From assembly GCF_025965215.1 (NCBI RefSeq), contig NZ_JAOPXI010000035.1, forward strand, positions 1-37,802: a stretch of DNA of 37,802 nucleotides, read 5' to 3'. Shown here piece by piece: positions 32,902 to 37,802 of this stretch. The position numbers were made by a program, and so were the translations under genes. The first letter of the stretch is position 1. Every line of letters starts with the position of its first letter. The notes under the pieces were generated by a model. The model made no database searches. It was not told where the DNA came from and saw only the letters and a program-made list of their open reading frames with translations. This DNA comes from Marmoricola sp. GTDB lineage: Bacteria > Actinomycetota > Actinomycetes > Propionibacteriales > Nocardioidaceae.

Positions 32902-33822
32902 CTAACGGGCCGACCCCGGCAGGTGCGTCCGCGGAGCCATCCGCGGCCCCCGCCGGGGTCGTCCCAATTGGGCCAGCTCCACGAGCTGCTGCACCCGCTG
33001 TCGATGGCCGGCGTACGGCGCCAGCAACTCGGCCAGCGCCTTGTCGTCGACCGGCTCGCCGGTGAGCGCCCACCCGATGTCCTTGGCGACGTGGTAGTCG
33101 CCGAAGCTCACTGCGTCGGCGTCTCCCAGGGCGGTCGAGCGGACCTCGGCGCTGGTCCAGACGCCCAGGCCGGGGATGCTGCGCAGCCGGCGGTCGAACT
33201 CGGCGAGCGGCTCGGTGCCCGCGCGCTCGAGCGAGGCGGCAACCCGGACGGCCGCGAGCAACGGCCGCGACCGTCCACCGTCGACGGGGAGCCTGAGCCA
33301 CTCCCACGACGGGATCGAGCGAAGGACGGCGGGAACCGGTTGCAGCATCAGGCCCCACGGCCCCGGTGCCGGTTGTCCGAAGCGCTTCACCAGGCGCCGG
33401 AACGCTGTGAACGCCTCCTGGCCGGTGACCTTCTGCTCGAGGATGGTGGGGACCAGCGACTCCATCACCAGACCGGTGGCGCCGACCCGCACGTGCGGGT
33501 GCCGGCGCCAGGCCGCGGCGATGACCTCGTGGTGCGGATGGAAGCCCGACGGGTCGTCCTCTGCCCCGAGCATCCGGGGCAGCGCGTCCAACGCCCAGTC
33601 CGCGCCACTGCCCCACGCGCACGCGCGGATCTCACCTGACCGGTCGAGCGGATGCACCTCGAGGGTGACCGGGCCGTCGGGCGTCGTGAACGCCCGTGCA
33701 TGTGATCCGTCCGGACCGACCCGGTACGTCGGATCGCCGCCGCCACGACGATGCACGCCCATGCCGGCACCGACCGAGCACGGCCAGTCCGGGCGCCAGG
33801 AACGTTGACTCGGGCTGCTCAC
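32902..33822 (-). CDS. AlkA-like DNA-3-methyladenine glycosylase
   Basis: A 306-residue protein of the HhH-GPD superfamily. A helix-hairpin-helix (RSIPGLGVWTSAEV, 214-227) is followed by GDADAVSFGDYHVAKDIGW, where Asp242 occupies the catalytic position of AlkA. The N-terminal part (about 30-110) forms an AlkA-like beta domain, and ESLVPTILEQKVTG (121-134) matches the family's substrate-pocket helix. Such enzymes excise alkylated bases. GTG 33822 was chosen since upstream sequence lies on the divergent ligase start. Its stop lies seven bases from that of the exported protein (convergent). Confidence 0.85.
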   Translation of the reverse strand: MSSPSQRSWRPDWPCSVGAGMGVHRRGGGDPTYRVGPDGSHARAFTTPDGPVTLEVHPLDRSGEIRACAWGSGADWALDALPRMLGAEDDPSGFHPHHEVIAAAWRRHPHVRVGATGLVMESLVPTILEQKVTGQEAFTAFRRLVKRFGQPAPGPWGLMLQPVPAVLRSIPSWEWLRLPVDGGRSRPLLAAVRVAASLERAGTEPLAEFDRRLRSIPGLGVWTSAEVRSTALGDADAVSFGDYHVAKDIGWALTGEPVDDKALAELLAPYAGHRQRVQQLVELAQLGRPRRGPRMAPRTHLPGSAR

Positions 33823-33871
33823 GCCGCCAAACCTAGACGGTGACCCCGACACGGCAGGGCAGGATGGGTCC

Positions 33872-35374
33872 ATGCTTCTGGCCCGGCTCGCCACGACCTC
33901 GACCGCCGTTGCCGGTACGCGCTCGCGGCTCGAGAAGAGAGCCCTGCTTGCCGAGGTGCTGGCCGAGGCGTCCGGCGACGAGATCGACCTGGCCGCCACC
34001 TACCTGTCCGGGACGTTGCGGCAGCGGCGTACCGGTGTGGGCTGGCGGGGACTGGCCGAGCTGCCGCCGCCGTCGCCGTCCCCCTCATTGTCGCTCACCG
34101 AGGTCGACCAGGCGCTCGCCGCGATCGCCGCCCTGTCGGGCCCAGGCTCCGCCGGCGACCGCAGGACCCAGGTGCAGTCCTTGTTCGCGTTGTTGACCGC
34201 CGAGGAGCAGGAGTACCTGCGGGCGCTGATGACCGGCGGCGTACGCCAGGGCGCGCTCGACTCGGTGATGCTCGACGCCATCGCCGCCGCAGCCGGTGTT
34301 CCCATCGCAGCAGTCCGGCGGGCAGCCATGTTCAGCGCGCCCACAGGGCCGATCGCGCTTGCCGCCCTGAGAGGTGGCGAGCCCGCGCTGGCCGCATTCG
34401 ACCTGGTGGTGGGCAGGCCGATCAGGCCGATGCTGGCGTCGTCCGCGCCGACGGTGGCCGAGGGGGTCGACGGTCTTGGTGACACTGTCGTGGTCGACAC
34501 CAAGCTTGACGGCATCCGGATCCAGGTGCACAGGTCCGGGGACGAGGTCCTCGTGTTCACCCGGAGCCTGGAGGAGATCAGCGATCGGCTCCCCGGCGTG
34601 GTCGAGGCGGTCCGCGGGTTGGCAGGCGACCAGCTCATCCTGGACGGCGAGGCACTGGTCATCGACGAGGCTGGGACACCGCGGCCCTTCCAGGAGACCG
34701 CCTCGGAGACCGCCTCGTTCGGCGGTCGCAGCGCACAGCCGTTCTTCTTCGACCTGCTCGCCGCTGAGGGCACCTCACTGATCGAGCAGCCCGGATCGGC
34801 GCGCTGGGAGCGACTGGACTCGATCGTGCCCCCGTCGCTGAGGACCGAACGCCTGGTGACCTCCGACGTCGCTGCCGCGACCGCGTTCTTCGACCGGATC
34901 GTCGCCGCCGGTCAGGAGGGAGTGATCCTCAAGGACCCGACCGCGGCCTACGAGGCCGGCCGGCGCGGTGCGGCCTGGGTGAAGGTGAAGCCGCGTCACA
35001 CCCTCGACCTCGTCGTACTCGCCGTCGAGTGGGGCAGCGGGCGCCGTCGCGGAACCCTGTCGAACATCCACCTCGGGGCGCGCGACGGCGAGGAGTTCGT
35101 GATGCTGGGGAAGACCTTCAAGGGCATGACGGACGAGATGCTCGCCTGGCAGACCGAGCGCTTCACCGAGCTGAAGACTTCGGACGACGGCTGGGTGGTG
35201 CACGTCCGCCCCGAGCAGGTGGTCGAGATCGCGTTCGACGGAGTCCAGCGATCGAGTCGCTATCCCGGTGGCGTGGCGCTGCGGTTCGCCCGGGTCCTGC
35301 GCTACCGCGACGACAAGTCGGCCGCCGAGGCCGACACCCTCGCGACGGTTCGCAGCTTCGCTGCGCCGGCCTAG
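33872..35374 (+). CDS. ATP-dependent DNA ligase, LigB type
   Basis: A 500-residue ligase: N-terminal helical DNA-binding domain (about 1-180), then the adenylation core with Lys211-Leu-Asp-Gly (VVDTKLDGIRIQVH) as the nucleotide-binding motif, LILDGEALV and FFFDLL motifs, EGVILKDP, and WVKVKPR (motif V), followed by an OB-fold domain (about 375-500). It resembles the LigB-type ligases of mycobacteria. It seals nicks using ATP; in actinobacteria the essential replicative ligase is the NAD-dependent LigA. ATG 33872 lies 50 bases from the divergent glycosylase gene. Confidence 0.93.
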   Translation: MLLARLATTSTAVAGTRSRLEKRALLAEVLAEASGDEIDLAATYLSGTLRQRRTGVGWRGLAELPPPSPSPSLSLTEVDQALAAIAALSGPGSAGDRRTQVQSLFALLTAEEQEYLRALMTGGVRQGALDSVMLDAIAAAAGVPIAAVRRAAMFSAPTGPIALAALRGGEPALAAFDLVVGRPIRPMLASSAPTVAEGVDGLGDTVVVDTKLDGIRIQVHRSGDEVLVFTRSLEEISDRLPGVVEAVRGLAGDQLILDGEALVIDEAGTPRPFQETASETASFGGRSAQPFFFDLLAAEGTSLIEQPGSARWERLDSIVPPSLRTERLVTSDVAAATAFFDRIVAAGQEGVILKDPTAAYEAGRRGAAWVKVKPRHTLDLVVLAVEWGSGRRRGTLSNIHLGARDGEEFVMLGKTFKGMTDEMLAWQTERFTELKTSDDGWVVHVRPEQVVEIAFDGVQRSSRYPGGVALRFARVLRYRDDKSAAEADTLATVRSFAAPA

Positions 35375-36132
35375 ACGTCCGGGCGAGAGCCTTCGGGGGC
35401 TGCGACCGGGACGTAGGACACCGTCAGGTACTGCGCCTTGGACTCGCCCGCTCGTCGCCAGTGCGGTGAGTCCTCGAAGACCTCGGGGTGCGCGGCACAG
35501 TGGTAGATCACCCGCACGTCGCGGCGATTGGCCAGCCAGGAGTCGTAGATGTTCCGGACCACCGCGGCCAGGACGTCGGCCGGGAACGGGTTGAAGAAGA
35601 AGAAGGTCGTGTCGTCCTCGGTCGGCCGGTACGTCGCGGCGTCCAGGTTCAGCACGTGCGCTTCGCTCGTACTGCCGGTGCGTTGCTTGAACGCGGCGAA
35701 GTTCTCCTCCGCTGCGTGGCAGAACTCAGCGATGAAGTCGACGCCCACCACGGACCGATGACCCTCGAGGGCCGCGATCACCAGCGCCCGCCCCTTGCCG
35801 CATCCGAGGTCGACGAACGTGCCCTCTCCCCCGTTGCCGAGCTGGCGCAGAGCGCGCCGCAGGTCGCGCGGGTTGCTTCCGAGATAGGGGTAGCCCTCGC
35901 TGTCACCGACCCTCGGCAGGTCGTTGACGCCCTGGTGCCCGATGGTGCGTACGCCGTAGCGCAGGTCGAACATCCACGCCGGCACGTGGCGAACGACCAG
36001 CTGCGCCGTCGTACGCAGTCCCTTGCGGCGCACCGCGGTCCAGGTCACCGCGATCGCCCGCAGGACCGTGACGCGACCGGACCCCTGCGTGAGCTCGTCG
36101 GTCGTCCAGTCCAGGCCGTCGTCCACACCCAT
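35371..36132 (-). CDS. Class I SAM-dependent methyltransferase
   Basis: A 253-residue protein with the SAM-binding motif VDLGCGKG at about 107-114, followed by LEGHRSVVGVDF with the acidic residue after the second strand, and TFFFFNPFPADVL near motif IV. An N-terminal helical region (about 20-60, Trp-rich) may be amphipathic. The substrate is unknown. ATG 36132 has GAGGAG six bases upstream and was preferred over GTG 36135. The stop TAG and that of the ligase overlap in one CTAG. Confidence 0.87.
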   Translation of the reverse strand: MGVDDGLDWTTDELTQGSGRVTVLRAIAVTWTAVRRKGLRTTAQLVVRHVPAWMFDLRYGVRTIGHQGVNDLPRVGDSEGYPYLGSNPRDLRRALRQLGNGGEGTFVDLGCGKGRALVIAALEGHRSVVGVDFIAEFCHAAEENFAAFKQRTGSTSEAHVLNLDAATYRPTEDDTTFFFFNPFPADVLAAVVRNIYDSWLANRRDVRVIYHCAAHPEVFEDSPHWRRAGESKAQYLTVSYVPVAAPEGSRPDV

Positions 36133-36188
36133 CACGGTCTCCTCGGGTCAGGTCGGGATGATATCGGGCCGGCAGATCCTCGTTGCGA

Positions 36189-36209
36189 CAACTGTGTAAA
36201 CACGAGTTG
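36189..36209. promoter_or_regulatory. Candidate TetR operator
   Basis: CAACT (36189-36193) and its complement AGTTG (36205-36209) flank GTGTAAACAC, itself nearly symmetric. It lies 17-37 bases before the tetR ATG at 36226 and about 60 bases upstream of the divergent methyltransferase, in the usual position for autoregulation. Confidence 0.4.
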
Positions 36210-36225
36210 CACTACGCTTCGGCCC

Positions 36226-36900
36226 ATGAGCACCCCGAGCCGTCAGTCCGCTGCGGCGACCCGACGGCGCGCGCGCGAGCAGCAGATCCTCGCCGCGACG
36301 CGCCAGCTGTTCGACGAGAGCGGGGTCCGCGACGCGCAGATCGACGACATCGCGAAGGCAGTGGGGATCAACCGGGCGATCATCTACCGGCACTTCAGTG
36401 GCAAGGAAGAACTGTTCGCCCTCGCCGTCGAGAGCTACCTCGAAGAGCTCAAGGGGCGATTGGAGGAAGCCGCAGCCGGTGCCGGCAAGGACCCCGTCGA
36501 CCGGTTGCGCGCCGTCGTCGGCGCCTTCGTCGACTACGGCTTGGAGTACCCGGCGTTCGTCGACTGCGCCCAGACCCTGATGCGACGCCCCGGACCCGAG
36601 CTCCTCGAGCAGGTCAGCGAAGGCGCGCTGTTCCGGCTCGGTCGGGCGATCACTGCGTGTCTGCGCACGCTGAAGGAGACCCTCGACGACGGCATCGCCT
36701 CGGGGCACTTCAAGGTCGAGGACAGCGCGCTGGTCGCGAACTACATGTACGCCTCGGGCCTGGGCGGCCTGCAGCTCGCCCGGATCGGGATGCTCGTCAA
36801 GGAGAGCTCCCCCGGCATCCCCACGATCTCCCGGATCTCCGGTGAGCAGGTCAAGAAGTTCCTGGTCAGCACCGCCGTCTCGCTCTCGACCGGTCCCTGA
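36226..36900 (+). CDS. TetR family transcriptional regulator
   Basis: A 224-residue protein. The N-terminal DNA-binding domain is typical: REQQILAATRQLFDESG, IDDIAKAVGINRAIIYRHFSGKEELFALA (helix-turn-helix about 38-62). The rest is a helical ligand-binding domain (about 70-220), with a Met/Gly-rich face (MYASGLGGLQLARIGML). The ligand is unknown; a fatty acyl or steroid compound would fit the neighbours. ATG 36226 is supported by the usual distance to the helix-turn-helix. The dyad just upstream suggests autoregulation. Convergent with the thiolase gene across the large hairpin. Confidence 0.93.
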   Translation: MSTPSRQSAAATRRRAREQQILAATRQLFDESGVRDAQIDDIAKAVGINRAIIYRHFSGKEELFALAVESYLEELKGRLEEAAAGAGKDPVDRLRAVVGAFVDYGLEYPAFVDCAQTLMRRPGPELLEQVSEGALFRLGRAITACLRTLKETLDDGIASGHFKVEDSALVANYMYASGLGGLQLARIGMLVKESSPGIPTISRISGEQVKKFLVSTAVSLSTGP

Positions 36901-36901
36901 A

Positions 36902-36973
36902 ACGCGATAGTCCGGAGCAGTTGGCACGGATTCCGGGGTTCGGAAACGTGCCAAACGCTCCGGACTATCGCGT
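36902..36973. repeat. Large near-perfect inverted repeat (hairpin)
   Basis: Arms of 27 bases (36902-36928 and 36947-36973) pair at 25 positions; mismatched are 36919-36956 and 36920-36955. The 18-base loop contains a further TTCCG/CGGAA pair. It fills nearly all of the gap between the convergent tetR and thiolase stops. It may be a bidirectional terminator, but it is much longer than usual and lacks T-runs, so a dispersed palindromic element is equally likely. Confidence 0.85.
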
Positions 36974-36975
36974 CG

Positions 36976-37802
36976 TCAGCGCTCGAGGATGGCGGTGACA
37001 CCCTGGCCGCCGGCGGCGCAGACCGAGATCAGGACGCGGCCGGACCCCTTCTCGGCCAGCAGCTTGGCGGCGTTGGCGACGATGCGGCCACCGGTCGCTG
37101 CGAAGGGGTGGCCCGCGGCGAGCGAGGAGCCCTTGACGTTCAGCTTGCTCCGGTCGATCGAGCCCAGCGGGCCGTCGAGGCCCAGGCGCTCCTTGCAGAA
37201 CACCGGGGACTCCCAGGCGGCCAGCGTCGAGAGCACCTGCGAGGCGAACGCCTCGTGGATCTCGTAGTAGTCGAAGTCCTGGAGGGTCAGACCCGCGCGG
37301 GCGAGCATCCGCGGTACGGCGTACGCCGGGGCCATCAGCAGTCCCTCGCCGCCGTGCACGAAGTCGACCGCCGCCGTCTCGTACTCGGTCAGGAACGCCA
37401 GCGGCTCGAAGCCATGCTCGGTGGCCCACTCCTCGGAACCGAGCAGCACCACCGAGGCACCGTCGGTCAGGGGGGTCGAGTTGCCGGCGGTCATCGTCGC
37501 GGCCTCGCCCTTGCCGAAGACCGGCTTGAGGGTCGAGAGCTTCTCGAACGAGGAGTCGGCGCGCAGGTTGTTGTCGCGCTCGATGCCGTTGAACGGCGTG
37601 ATCAGGTCGTCCTGCCAGCCGGCCTCGTAGGAGGCAGCGAGGTTGTGGTGCGAGGCCACCGCCAGCTCGTCCTGGGCCTCGCGGGTGATCTGCCACTCCA
37701 GCGCGGTCAGGGCCTGGTGCTCACCCATCGACAGACCAGTACGGGGCTCGCCGTTCGAAGGGATCGCGAGGCTGATGTCGCCGGGACGGATCGACGCCAG
37801 GA
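36976..37802 (-). CDS. Thiolase (acetyl-CoA acyltransferase), C-terminal part
   Basis: Only the C-terminal 274 residues or so are in the window; the frame runs off its right edge. Seen are GLSMGEHQALTALEW, the YEIHEAFA motif with its His, NVKGSSLAAGHPFAATGGRI with the second active-site His, and SVCAAGGQGV with the Cys acid/base. The nucleophilic Cys lies outside. Thiolases cleave 3-ketoacyl-CoA in beta-oxidation or condense acetyl-CoA; the pattern resembles FadI/FadA-type enzymes. Its stop lies three bases from the large hairpin. Confidence 0.92.
   Translation of the reverse strand, partial: LASIRPGDISLAIPSNGEPRTGLSMGEHQALTALEWQITREAQDELAVASHHNLAASYEAGWQDDLITPFNGIERDNNLRADSSFEKLSTLKPVFGKGEAATMTAGNSTPLTDGASVVLLGSEEWATEHGFEPLAFLTEYETAAVDFVHGGEGLLMAPAYAVPRMLARAGLTLQDFDYYEIHEAFASQVLSTLAAWESPVFCKERLGLDGPLGSIDRSKLNVKGSSLAAGHPFAATGGRIVANAAKLLAEKGSGRVLISVCAAGGQGVTAILER

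Overview
The window is chromosomal DNA of a high-GC actinobacterium. The GC-rich third codon positions, frequent GTG starts, GTGA/ATGA start-stop overlaps, a complete mce operon, a LigB-type ATP-dependent ligase, a class F sortase and GPGG/DUF6458-type small membrane proteins all point that way. A Nocardioidaceae-like organism (Nocardioides or a relative) is my best guess, by inference only. No rRNA, tRNA, CRISPR array or insertion sequence was recognised.

Positions 1-14,500 look like accessory or stress-related DNA. They are visibly less GC-rich at the left end and hold many short membrane-protein genes (2-247, 348-872, 1026-1244, 1837-2082, 2868-3404, 3653-3967, 7093-7251, 7501-7728, 12677-12925, 13492-13929). 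Also here are a CsbD-type stress protein with an Ala/Lys-rich partner (4118-5304), an eight-TM membrane protein (5631-6638), a His-rich exported protein coupled to a class F sortase (8147-9677), and a DUF2188 protein followed by a 4-alpha-glucanotransferase gene broken by one missing base (10026-12167). A DUF5063-like gene (14121-14445) also needs a frame change. Two SigB/SigF-like promoter candidates (before 3967 on the minus strand and before 8147) suggest a general-stress theme.

Positions 14,500-21,823 hold a GrpB-family protein, a BNR/Asp-box propeller gene followed by a MoaD/ThiS-like protein ending in Gly-Gly, uvrB, a divergent phospholipase D/cardiolipin-synthase-like gene, and a coupled pair of short-chain dehydrogenase and AhpD/carboxymuconolactone-decarboxylase-like genes.

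Positions 21,827-31,401 (minus strand) carry a full mce lipid-import operon: two YrbE permeases, six MCE-domain proteins A-F (D and E both predicted lipoproteins) and an Mce-associated membrane protein. Nearly every junction is a 4-nt start-stop overlap. Immediately upstream on the same strand is an SCP2-like sterol/lipid-carrier gene. Diverging from that gene is an exported two-repeat 'choice-of-anchor P' protein, and the two share a divergent control region bearing inverted repeats. No MceG-type ATPase is present in the window.

Positions 32,902-37,802 hold DNA repair genes (an AlkA-like glycosylase divergent from a LigB-type ligase), a methyltransferase, a TetR regulator with a candidate operator, and the C-terminal part of a thiolase. 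A striking 72-nt near-perfect hairpin separates the convergent tetR and thiolase genes. Taken together, the right half fits lipid or steroid uptake and oxidation next to DNA repair genes.
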